A DNA stretch of 37,375 bases from an uncultured Granulosicoccaceae bacterium (GTDB taxonomy: Bacteria; Pseudomonadota; Gammaproteobacteria; Granulosicoccales; Granulosicoccaceae): NCBI GenBank assembly GCA_937927895.1, contig CALGKA010000134.1, positions 1-37,375 of the forward strand, given 5' to 3'. The translations under genes and the position numbers were made by a program. Shown piece by piece: positions 15,581 through 23,671 of the stretch; within the stretch, counting starts at the first letter, position 1, and every line of letters starts with the position of its first letter. The notes under the pieces are model-generated. The model did no database searches. It was not told the origin of the DNA and saw only the letters and a program-made list of their open reading frames with translations.

Positions 15581-16885
15581 TCATGCTTTTTCTAATACAC
15601 TCGGGTTGTTTGGATGGGTGGTCCAGTTAGCGTATTCAGCAAGCACTTTTTGACCGGTACGTGGGTCTGTTTCACCAACAGCCATCGGCTCCATGCTAAT
15701 GCAGTTCTCTACCGGGCAAACATTGACACACAAGTTGCAGGCAACGCACTCTGAATCATTCACTTCAAATACGCGGCCTTCTTTCATCCAGATCGCCTGG
15801 TGCGAAGTATCTTCACAAGCAGCGTAACACCGACCACACTGAATACACAAAGACTGATCAATTTTGGCTTTGGCTACATAGTTTAAATTGAGGTGCTGCC
15901 AGTCAGTGACATTCGGTACTGCTTGAGCCACAAGTTCTGCCGTAGTTGTGTAGCCTTTGCTGTCCATCCAGTCTGACAAGCCACTGATCATTTCCTGAAC
16001 TACTTTAAAACCGTAGGTCATCGCGGCAGTGCAAACCTGCACGTTACCGGCACCCACGGCCATAAACTCTGCAGCATCGCGCCAGGTAGTAACACCACCG
16101 ATTGCTGATATCGGAAAACCTGCGGTCTCTTTATCACGTGCGATTTCAGCTACCATGTGCATAGCAATGGGTTTCACTGCCGGACCGCAGTAGCCACCGT
16201 GACTGCCTTTGCCATCAATACTTGGCTCAGGTGCCATCGTATCGAGGTTCACCGATGTTATAGAGTTAATAGTGTTAATTAAGCTTACTGCATCAGCGCC
16301 ACCTGCTTTTGCTGCACGAGCTGCGAATCGAACATCTGTGATGTTGGGCGTGAGCTTTACAATTACCGGTTTATTGTAGTTTTCCTTACACCAACGTGTG
16401 ACCATTTCTATGTATTCCGGCACCTGGCCCACGGCCGATCCCATACCACGCTCCGCCATACCGTGCGGACAACCAAAGTTAAGTTCTATGCCATCTGCAT
16501 TTGTTTCTGTGACACGTTCAAGAACATCTTTCCATGCCTGCTCTTCACACGGCACCATTAAGGAGACAATCATTGCACGGTCGGGGTAGTCTTTTTTTAC
16601 CCGGGTGATCTCATCAAGGTTAGTTTGCAACGGCCGGTCAGTAATCAGTTCGATATTATTCATACCCAGTAACCGCCGATCGGCACCGAACACTGCACCA
16701 TAGCGCGCGCCATTCACATTAACGATTGGCGGGCCTTCAGAGCCGAGTGTTTTCCACACTACCCCGCCCCAGCCGGCTTCAAAAGCGCGGCGAACGTTGT
16801 ATTCTTTGTCGGTCGGTGGAGCAGACGCCAGCCAAAAAGGATTGGGGGTACGTATACCGAGAAAGTCTGTTGTTAGATCAGCCAT
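15581..16885 (-). CDS. preA: NAD-dependent dihydropyrimidine dehydrogenase, catalytic subunit PreA
   Basis: A 434-residue flavoprotein of the dihydroorotate-dehydrogenase-like barrel plus a ferredoxin domain. It reduces uracil and thymine to the dihydro forms. The FMN barrel covers about 1-320, with NFGCPHGM and RGMGSAVGQ in the catalytic loop and IGGVTTW near the phosphate site. Two 4Fe-4S clusters are bound by Cys347, 350, 353, 357 and Cys380, 383, 386, 390, all present. The start codon overlaps the stop of preT (TAATG), so the two subunits are coupled. The stop is 12 bases from that of the convergent regulator gene. EC 1.3.1.1 in E. coli PreTA. Confidence 0.95.
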   Translation of the reverse strand: MADLTTDFLGIRTPNPFWLASAPPTDKEYNVRRAFEAGWGGVVWKTLGSEGPPIVNVNGARYGAVFGADRRLLGMNNIELITDRPLQTNLDEITRVKKDYPDRAMIVSLMVPCEEQAWKDVLERVTETNADGIELNFGCPHGMAERGMGSAVGQVPEYIEMVTRWCKENYNKPVIVKLTPNITDVRFAARAAKAGGADAVSLINTINSITSVNLDTMAPEPSIDGKGSHGGYCGPAVKPIAMHMVAEIARDKETAGFPISAIGGVTTWRDAAEFMAVGAGNVQVCTAAMTYGFKVVQEMISGLSDWMDSKGYTTTAELVAQAVPNVTDWQHLNLNYVAKAKIDQSLCIQCGRCYAACEDTSHQAIWMKEGRVFEVNDSECVACNLCVNVCPVENCISMEPMAVGETDPRTGQKVLAEYANWTTHPNNPSVLEKA

Positions 16886-18249
16886 TAGTCTCCACTCGTC
16901 AGATGTGCGTGAATGTCTTCTGCGGCATCACGGCCTTGTGCAACCGCCGTTACGGTGAGATCGTCACCGCCACTGGCGCAGTCGCCACCCGCCCAAATAC
17001 CATCAACACTGGTGCGGCCTGCACCCTCTACCTGTATTTTGCCCGCTTTAACGGCTATACCGTCTTGCGCGCCGTCTAGTGTTTGTCCAACTGCCATCAG
17101 AATCTGATCCGCAGCCAGTGATACTGTTTCACCCGTGCCTTGCAAACCCGTTGCAGTTGAAGTGGTGTATTCAAATTTGATTGCACTTACAGCATTATTG
17201 CCAGTATCTCTGCCAGTATCGTTGCCGGCAATGGAATGCGGTTGTAAATTAGGCAGTATGGTACAACCTTTGGCAGTTGCCAGGTCTTGCTCCCAGCGGC
17301 TGGCGTTCATTTTTTCCTGCCCACGGCGGTAAGCGATAGTGACGTTTTCTGCACCTAACAATTTAGCTTGCACCGCCGCATCAATGGCAGTCATGCCACC
17401 CCCTATCACAACAACGTTTCGACCAACTTCAATGTCGGTGTAGTCTGTACTCTGCCTGAGGTTAGCAATAAACTGCACGGCGTCCGTAACGTTAGATAGT
17501 TCAGCACCAGGGACTGATAATTTGTTTGTATCGTCGAGCCCTACACCTATAAAAACCGCATCATTGGTGTTTTGTAGGTCGGCCAGTGCGATATCACGAC
17601 CAAGTGCCTGCCCTTGTTTCAATTCAATTCCGCCAATAGAGAGTAACCAATCCACTTCTTTGTTAGCGAAATTATCGACTGACTTATAGGCTGCGATTCC
17701 GTATTCGTTTAAGCCACCTGGTTTGTCTTTGGCATCAAAAACGGTAACGTCGTGGCCGTACATGGCAAGGCGATGAGCACAGCTTAATCCTGCAGGGCCG
17801 GCTCCGACAACCGCTACTTTTTTACCCGTTGGTTTAGCGCGTTGATAAGGCTGTGTGCCTTCAGCCATTACTACATCTGTGGCATAGCGCTGCAATCGCC
17901 CGATCTCGACCGGCTTACCTTCTGATTTCTCTCTTACACAAGCTTGTTCACACAGAGTTTCAGTCGGGCAAACGCGTGCGCACATGCCACCAAGAATGTT
18001 TTGATCAAATATGGTTTTGGCTGCTGCCTTGGGCGTATCAGTGGCAATTTGTCTGATAAATAAAGGGATATCAATTGATGTCGGACATGCGGTGATACAC
18101 GGAGCATCATGACAAAAGTAGCAACGGTCTGCCGCTACATGCGCCTCATGTGGACTTAGCTCACCATGCAGATCGGCGAAGTTTGAAGTAAGCGTTTCGC
18201 GGTCTAAGCGCCCGGCTGTTACTCCGGGGGTTCGAGTCGTCACTGCCAT
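16885..18249 (-). CDS. preT: NAD-dependent dihydropyrimidine dehydrogenase, FAD subunit PreT
   Basis: A 454-residue glutamate-synthase-beta-like flavoprotein that passes electrons between NAD(H) and PreA. The N-terminal part binds Fe-S clusters through CYFCHDAPCITACPT and CARVCPTETLCEQAC. Two Rossmann motifs follow: VAVVGAGPAGLSCAH (about 145-159, FAD) and VVVIGGGMTAIDAA (about 262-275, NAD). GGDCASGGDDLTVTAVAQG near the end is the usual FAD-closing motif. AGGAG precedes the ATG closely. It is the first gene of the preTA pair; the 12-bp sequence TAACTTTTGCTT occurs twice upstream (18262-18273 and 18349-18360). Confidence 0.95.
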   Translation of the reverse strand: MAVTTRTPGVTAGRLDRETLTSNFADLHGELSPHEAHVAADRCYFCHDAPCITACPTSIDIPLFIRQIATDTPKAAAKTIFDQNILGGMCARVCPTETLCEQACVREKSEGKPVEIGRLQRYATDVVMAEGTQPYQRAKPTGKKVAVVGAGPAGLSCAHRLAMYGHDVTVFDAKDKPGGLNEYGIAAYKSVDNFANKEVDWLLSIGGIELKQGQALGRDIALADLQNTNDAVFIGVGLDDTNKLSVPGAELSNVTDAVQFIANLRQSTDYTDIEVGRNVVVIGGGMTAIDAAVQAKLLGAENVTIAYRRGQEKMNASRWEQDLATAKGCTILPNLQPHSIAGNDTGRDTGNNAVSAIKFEYTTSTATGLQGTGETVSLAADQILMAVGQTLDGAQDGIAVKAGKIQVEGAGRTSVDGIWAGGDCASGGDDLTVTAVAQGRDAAEDIHAHLTSGD

Positions 18250-18756
18250 GCTCTCCTCTCATAACTTTTGCTTAGCCATAGGTTGCCACATTTTTTTATC
18301 GAATGGTAAAATATTTTATGCGGGCAATCTGATCCCGGGTAATGCCAGTAACTTTTGCTTTACAGTATGAGCGACGAGTTCGTGGCGGTCTATTTTCAAA
18401 CCGCCAAAATGCCTGCGATCTTCATAATATTGATCAGCCTATAATTGTTGCGAACTCTGCGTGCGTTCCATTTGTATAGAAACCCACCAGTGTGAGCGTA
18501 GAACTGGCGCGTTTGGCTTAAGCATCGTTCTTCTTTATAAACGATACGGCATTGCCATTGTTAAGTATCACTATGCAATCAGCCAAAGACATAGCCTTAA
18601 CTTTGATCCTGGGTGACGTCGTAACGCCTAGCTCCGTTGTAGCTTTTTAACTTCCAGCTGTGAATGCTCACGCAATCCGGCATCGAGCGCTAAGAAGTTT
18701 CATCCATTAAACACAATGCGTTTATGGCTTGGCGACCGCCTGATCAATACGGGATA
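18250..18756. other. 507-base intergenic region upstream of preT
   Basis: It should contain the preT promoter on the minus strand. I see a direct repeat of TAACTTTTGCTT (18262-18273, 18349-18360) and a 7-bp stem, TGGCGGT with ACCGCCA, near 18392-18416. Short open frames exist but none looks protein-like over a useful length. Function of the right half is not apparent. Confidence 0.4.
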
Positions 18757-19524
18757 CTAGCGTAATAGTTCTGATTCTGGTTTTAGTAAGGGCATAAGCA
18801 ATTCTTGCATTGAGCGGTTTAACTTTTGCCATGCGTGCGTGCAATCGTTTCGGCGTTTGACAGGGTCTAAAATGGAACCTAACAGTGCTTCATGTTTCCC
18901 GGGGTTGCTACCCAGTATCCAACAATTAATTATTTTGTTTCTAGACTTATACAAGGAATGAGCATGCCAATAATCTTCTAGTGGACCGTCTAGCAGTTGT
19001 GAGGCGCGCCCAAACGCCTGTGCATTTTCAAACCATTGTTCGCCACCATTAGGCCATGCTTTTATCATTAGCCAGCTTGATATTGCTTCGGCTGTATCGT
19101 CGTTGTCGGGTGATAAGTCTTTGCTAATAACATGTGCTAACAAGTGGTACAAAGTATATTCAACTGTATCTATGCCGCGCTTTAGAGCTGCCTCTTGTGT
19201 TTCTTCTAGCTCAGCATGCCCGCTTATAGCATTGTTCAAATATTCATAAGGTAGAGATAACGTTAAAGTATCCAGATTGGCTGTTGGCGCCCCGCCGCTG
19301 CCCAATACAATACGGAGTCGATCAACCGGGAATTGTTCAGTGTTATTGAAATTCTGGTTGATTAGCTCTAGTAGATCCGAAACAATGTTGCTACTTTCTA
19401 AAACCCTTTGCGCAAGTGGCGGCACTTCGTTTTTTGTGGGTTTCCACTGCGCGCTAGCGTCAGCATTAAGCTGCGTTGAAGCCATGCAAATTGCGAGGCA
19501 TACTATTGTGACAATATTGCTCAT
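18757..19524 (-). CDS. DUF4344-family putative metallopeptidase with a lost HExxH motif
   Basis: A 255-residue exported protein with a signal peptide (MSNIVTIVCLAICMASTQL, cleaved near LNADA). The pattern matches DUF4344: a central helix, a short acidic segment (SPDNDDTAEAISSWLMI), and the C-terminal HSLYKSRNKIINCWILGSN with RRNDCTHAW. Family members have HELGHAL in the central helix. Here it reads YHLLAHVI, so the catalytic glutamate is a leucine (H127-L128-L129-A130-H131). It is therefore probably inactive as a protease, or acts through binding. Sequence is full length with no frameshift. The kinase-like gene begins 159 bases away on the other strand. Confidence 0.65.
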   Translation of the reverse strand: MSNIVTIVCLAICMASTQLNADASAQWKPTKNEVPPLAQRVLESSNIVSDLLELINQNFNNTEQFPVDRLRIVLGSGGAPTANLDTLTLSLPYEYLNNAISGHAELEETQEAALKRGIDTVEYTLYHLLAHVISKDLSPDNDDTAEAISSWLMIKAWPNGGEQWFENAQAFGRASQLLDGPLEDYWHAHSLYKSRNKIINCWILGSNPGKHEALLGSILDPVKRRNDCTHAWQKLNRSMQELLMPLLKPESELLR

Positions 19525-19683
19525 AATTAAACCAGTTGTTAATGCAGTGTTATATAGTACTTACGCGTTTTCCTGTATTTCATTATTGAAAAATGGATAT
19601 CTGTTACGCTGAAATTTGAGTTAATTTCTAACGCTTGGCCTTTTATGATTTCAGCAAGCCGTTTAATTGTTTAAGAGTAATTT

Positions 19684-20751
19684 ATGAGTAATCGCCTGAC
19701 AACTCATTTTAATTTAGATTCACATCTATCAATGCTGTCAGACAAAAAGCTCATGTCTCTTTTGGGCAAGGTAAAACTGACCGATGGTTGGGGTCAGAAT
19801 GGCGTTGTAGACATCCAGGGTAAAAAGGTTTTCGTAAAAAGAATTCCTTTGACTGAACTGGAAGCATCTAATGCTTACTCCACAAAAAACCAACACAGAA
19901 TCCCCACGTGGTACAGCTATGGTATAGGGTCAGCTGGTTTTGGTGCTTTTCGTGAGCTTGCAGCGCATGTAAAAACCACCAACTGGGTTCGTGAGGGCAA
20001 ACATAATGGATTTCCACTGCTTCACCATCATCGGATAGTAGACGCCAAAAAGCCAACCGCGAAGCTTCCTGACTTGAGCGATTATGTTGCTTACTGGAAC
20101 AATAGCAAAGGTGTCGAGCGGTTCATGTTGGATCGTGCTAAAAGCCAGAAGCATCTTCTAGTTTTTATAGAGCACTTAGCGCCCCTAAGTGAGTGGATGC
20201 AGAAGAATCCTACCAAGCTTTTAGCCATGCTTCCAAAGGCTTTAAAGACTATCGATTTTCTCAAAGAAAACGGCATAATCCACTTCGATGCTCATATTTA
20301 CAATTGGCTTACTGATGGTAAAAGTGTTTTCCTTACCGACTTTGGTCTTTTACTAGATCGTGAATTCGAACTTACACACACAGAGCAACAGTTCTTTAAA
20401 CAACATCGTCACTACGATTACGCTCAGGTCGTAGATACCTTTGCTTATGCCTTAATCAATAACTATTTATCTAAAAAGGCAACACAAAAAGAATGGCTTA
20501 AAAACGAGCTAAAAAACTCAAGAAAAGCAAATGAACCCTACATGCACGCCTTGATTCGAATTGCACTAGCGCTTCAGAAAGAAAAGAAAATCACGCTTCC
20601 TGTCACAACCATTAACTACATCCAAAAGCACCAATCAATAGTAAAAACGAAAAACCAATTTTTTCACAATATGCAAAATGGTAAAAAAAGTTCAGATCAG
20701 TATCCGGCTGGTACGCTGGCTAAGCTTCTCAAAGAGGTGAATATTATATAG
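19684..20751 (+). CDS. Protein-kinase-like protein (LPS kinase/aminoglycoside-phosphotransferase fold)
   Basis: A 355-residue soluble protein with a complete kinase core. The ATP lysine is in VFVKRIP (Lys52), with Glu91 in FRELAAHVK as its partner. The catalytic loop is HFDAHIYNWL (His200, Asp202, Asn207) and the metal motif is DFG at 219-221. This HxDxxxxN...DFG order is that of bacterial Kdo/LPS kinases and related small-molecule or protein kinases. AAGAG lies about seven bases upstream of the ATG. No signal peptide or membrane helix is seen. It stands alone between opposite-strand genes, so its substrate cannot be inferred. It is lysine-rich towards the C-terminus. Confidence 0.7.
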   Translation: MSNRLTTHFNLDSHLSMLSDKKLMSLLGKVKLTDGWGQNGVVDIQGKKVFVKRIPLTELEASNAYSTKNQHRIPTWYSYGIGSAGFGAFRELAAHVKTTNWVREGKHNGFPLLHHHRIVDAKKPTAKLPDLSDYVAYWNNSKGVERFMLDRAKSQKHLLVFIEHLAPLSEWMQKNPTKLLAMLPKALKTIDFLKENGIIHFDAHIYNWLTDGKSVFLTDFGLLLDREFELTHTEQQFFKQHRHYDYAQVVDTFAYALINNYLSKKATQKEWLKNELKNSRKANEPYMHALIRIALALQKEKKITLPVTTINYIQKHQSIVKTKNQFFHNMQNGKKSSDQYPAGTLAKLLKEVNII

Positions 20752-20767
20752 TTATTCTGTTGAGCCA

Positions 20768-21292
20768 CTACAAGCCGAATGAATACTTACCAGATATAAG
20801 GATCCAGGAGATATCTTCCTCTACTTTTATATACTCCCCCTCTATAGAAAACTGTTCGTTAAGCGAATATCCGCCGCCTATGCCGTAACTTAGCCCCGTA
20901 GCTGACTCTTCTGTACTGCCGCCACTAATAGTTTCCTTGAGTATTCCTATTTTAACTTTAATGTAAGTTTGACCTACTGAACGTTGCACCAGGTAAAGCG
21001 CAGTTGAGTCAACATCAACGTCTAGTGTCTGACCAGGCATTGAAAACTCGACAGTGCCGCTAGCCGTTTGCAATTCAACCGCCAAATGATCATTAAAAGC
21101 ATACTCAATAGCCCCACCAATGACTTCCTTACCTGAAACAGAGAGATTGGGAATTGATAGATCGCCCAAACTAGCGAGTGTTTTACCGGCGCTAGCTGAT
21201 ATTGATACCTTGGGCGTATCTGCGAATAGAGTGCTATTGACACACAAAACTGAGCATATCAGCATTGTTTTTAAAATACTTGGTGCATTCAT
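20768..21292 (-). CDS. Small outer-membrane beta-barrel protein
   Basis: A 174-residue protein. I start it at 21292, where AGGGG lies seven bases upstream and a signal peptide begins (MNAPSILKTMLICSVLCVNS, cleaved after TLFA). The mature part is a series of alternating strands (VSISASAGKTLASLG, EYAFNDHLAVELQTASG, YIKVKIGILKE, LSYGIGGGYSLNEQFSIEGE) and ends WILISGKYSFGL, with the terminal hydrophobic residue and strand typical of outer-membrane barrels. Length suits an eight-stranded barrel of the OmpA/OMP_b-brl type. It lies 103 bases after a lipoprotein gene on the same strand and may be co-expressed. Function is not known. Confidence 0.7.
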   Translation of the reverse strand: MNAPSILKTMLICSVLCVNSTLFADTPKVSISASAGKTLASLGDLSIPNLSVSGKEVIGGAIEYAFNDHLAVELQTASGTVEFSMPGQTLDVDVDSTALYLVQRSVGQTYIKVKIGILKETISGGSTEESATGLSYGIGGGYSLNEQFSIEGEYIKVEEDISWILISGKYSFGL

Positions 21293-21395
21293 TTGATAAC
21301 CCCTTGGGTTTTGCACGCCCCTCGCGATTTCAGCAAGACGAAGGGGCAATTGGAATTAATACAGAAATCTATTCGCAGATAGTAAAGTATGGCGA

Positions 21396-22055
21396 TCAGT
21401 TTGAACCCGATGCCGCAAGCGGATACTGCCATTTAGGTAAAATGGCTTTTGTGATTTCTTTACCTTGCAAGAAAGGGAATTTCTTAATCATAGCTTCTTT
21501 ATCTTGTTCAAAATTGTCCGCTATATCGACTACAAAAGTGCCACTTGAAATACCTGTAACAGACTGATCTATTAATGGGATAACGGATCCAGCCCTTGGC
21601 TGATCATCTTCACGTGGCACTATTGTGGCAGTGATATTCCCTATATATACAATGCCGCTGTCAGGAAAAACAATCTCTTGTTTGAATGGTAGCTGTGCAT
21701 TCCCGTTTATTAACAGACTCCGGCTCAAGAGATTCATTGAACTTAACTCAGCCGCCCCGGGCGTAGAAGATAAGCTGAAAATAAAATCGTTACTCACGTT
21801 CTCCGTTTCTGCGAGTAAAGCAGGCTTCGTAAAGGATATAGTTTTTCCATCTTTTTCGACATAAACCACTTGTAGCGTTAGTTGGTGTTTGGGTTTATTC
21901 TCGTTTTTAATCGTCAAGCGACCAAGCAGAATGCTCTGACTGGCAACCTCGACTGATTTGGTGCTTGCACCTAAAGGCATTGGCTTGACAGTTGCACAAC
22001 CGCTCAAATAGGCAATAAATACTATTGCCAACAAGCTTTTTGTAATTCGATACAT
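21396..22055 (-). CDS. Lipoprotein of unknown function
   Basis: A 219-residue predicted lipoprotein. The lipobox LSGC places the lipid-bearing cysteine at residue 20, and the residues after it (ATVKP) lack Asp, which suggests outer-membrane sorting. The ribosome site GGAGG is strong. The mature part is beta-rich with ILLGRLTIKNEN near the start and FVVDIADNFEQDKEAM later, and is not recognised. The next gene on the strand encodes an outer-membrane barrel, so the two may work at the outer membrane, which is inference. Confidence 0.7.
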   Translation of the reverse strand: MYRITKSLLAIVFIAYLSGCATVKPMPLGASTKSVEVASQSILLGRLTIKNENKPKHQLTLQVVYVEKDGKTISFTKPALLAETENVSNDFIFSLSSTPGAAELSSMNLLSRSLLINGNAQLPFKQEIVFPDSGIVYIGNITATIVPREDDQPRAGSVIPLIDQSVTGISSGTFVVDIADNFEQDKEAMIKKFPFLQGKEITKAILPKWQYPLAASGSN

Positions 22056-22617
22056 AACAACTTCCTCCGATAATTCTAATTTACTGACAACGCCACTTTC
22101 CGGCCAAGTCTACAATTGCGAGCGCACAGTTTAAATAATTATTACTTATGAAATAATAGGATTTGCATACACAACAAAGCAAATGTCTAAAAGTTAATAA
22201 ACAATCACCAGTTATATAGACCAATCTCAGCCCAATACCTAGAGATAAACGCGTAAATATCCCCCACACGCTCCATTTAGCTATTGAATTAATCCAACTT
22301 GCTATTTTTCAATTACGCAAAGCATACTTTCCCGATCTCACAGAAGCTATAAGGGTTTACCCTATTACAATTTGTCTGCGAGTGATTGTTTAGCTTTCCC
22401 GCTCGAGCCCAATGCGCTAGATCAATGGTCATTGGTGCCGACCTCTGGACAAGAGCACCCGCCAATCAGTCTGCAGGTTGTCTACTCTGTCTGCTGGCTA
22501 CCTACCAGTTTTGTTTTTCGCTTTAGCAGACCGGATAGACTACACAATTACAACGCTAGGTATTTAGGCAGGGGTATCGGTTCTGACTACCCTAAGCGCC
22601 ATGCATTTACCTGCATA
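22056..22617. other. 562-base intergenic region without a recognisable gene
   Basis: The left part holds the upstream region of the lipoprotein gene and is AT-rich. The right part lies downstream of the MBL-fold gene. Short open frames are present, but none has a ribosome site and a protein-like product. An imperfect stem around 22580-22605 (TACCCCT/AGGGTA) could end transcription of the MBL gene. No RNA gene was recognised. Confidence 0.4.
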
Positions 22618-23640
22618 CTAATCATCAACGCTTAAGCTAATTGTTTGTCCGGGCTTCGGTGTCTCTATGACACCCGTGGCGTCCGCCCGCTCACCAGGCT
22701 CATTCATTGGTTCGTCGGTTAAAGAAAACGTACCCCAGTGCATTCCAATAGCGCGTGTAGCACCAACGTCCAGCACCACTTGGCGTGCCTCTTCTGGATT
22801 CATGTGGGCGGCTTTCATGAACCAGCGCGGATCGTAAGCGCCTATAGGCACTAAAGCAAGATCAACTTCGCCAAGTCGCGCTGCTATGTCTTTAAAGTCG
22901 TTAGAGTACCCGCTGTCACCCACAAATAGTGTTCGTATGCTCGGCGAGTCTATTAGAAAACCTGCCCACAGTACTTTGTTGCGATCAAAAGGACTACGGC
23001 TGCTCCAATGCTGAACAGGTACAGCATGCACGGTAACGTGCTCTACCGCCGCACTTGCCCACCAATCTAACTCGACTACACGCTCTATGCCCCGCTTATC
23101 GAACCAGGCTTTTTGGCCAAGCGGCACGTAGTACTGTGGCGGGTTGTCTGGTTGTTTTTTATCGAGTGCTTTAACACTGTCTTTATCGAGGTGGTCGTAA
23201 TGATTGTGGGAGATCAGCACAATATCGATCACTGGAAGCTGCTCTACCGTGATGGCGGGTGGAGTACTGCGCTTGGGTCCCGCAAAATTAACCGGTGATG
23301 CCCTATCGGAAAAAATAGGATCGGTCAGAATATTCAGCCCATCGACTTGCAACAAAAAAGTACTGTGGCCAATCCAGGTTACTTGCGCAGCTTTAGGGTT
23401 ATTAAGATTCTCAAGTTGTGGCGGCACACTGGGCAGGGTAATAGGTTCTACGTCTGGCGATTCCCGCTGCCACTTCAACAACGCTCCAAATGATTTGCTA
23501 ATAGCTTCGCCATTTGTATTGACGAAGGTGCCGTCCGGGCGATGATGCGCGGGGGCGTTTTCATCTAACTGGCTGGTAGAACCACAGCCGGCAATCAAGC
23601 TCGAAACCAACGCAGGTAAAAATAAAGACTTTCGAAACAT
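22618..23640 (-). CDS. MBL-fold metallo-hydrolase lipoprotein (NAPE-PLD/UlaG-like)
   Basis: A 340-residue protein. I start at the ATG at 23640 because it gives a lipoprotein signal (MFRKSLFLPALVSSLIAGC, lipid cysteine at 19); an upstream extension to 23691 overlaps the sulfatase gene. The metal motif SHNHYDHLD is complete, preceded by VTWIGHSTFLLQVDGLNILTD and followed by LFVGDSGYS and IGMHWGTF, a pattern shared with N-acylphosphatidylethanolamine phospholipase D-like and UlaG-like enzymes. It should be a membrane-anchored hydrolase of a phosphodiester or lactone. It follows the sulfatase gene by 31 bases on the same strand, so an operon is likely. The substrate is not known. Confidence 0.85.
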   Translation of the reverse strand: MFRKSLFLPALVSSLIAGCGSTSQLDENAPAHHRPDGTFVNTNGEAISKSFGALLKWQRESPDVEPITLPSVPPQLENLNNPKAAQVTWIGHSTFLLQVDGLNILTDPIFSDRASPVNFAGPKRSTPPAITVEQLPVIDIVLISHNHYDHLDKDSVKALDKKQPDNPPQYYVPLGQKAWFDKRGIERVVELDWWASAAVEHVTVHAVPVQHWSSRSPFDRNKVLWAGFLIDSPSIRTLFVGDSGYSNDFKDIAARLGEVDLALVPIGAYDPRWFMKAAHMNPEEARQVVLDVGATRAIGMHWGTFSLTDEPMNEPGERADATGVIETPKPGQTISLSVDD

Positions 23641-23671
23641 TAGGATCTCACGGGGTAGCGTACTATTTAAT

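Noticed and set aside
18361..18460. Minus-strand open frame of about 36 codons (ADQYYEDRRHFGGLKIDRHE and on) in the preT upstream region
   Set aside because: It looks somewhat protein-like but has no start codon, is short and extends into stops on both sides; I could not tie it to a family.
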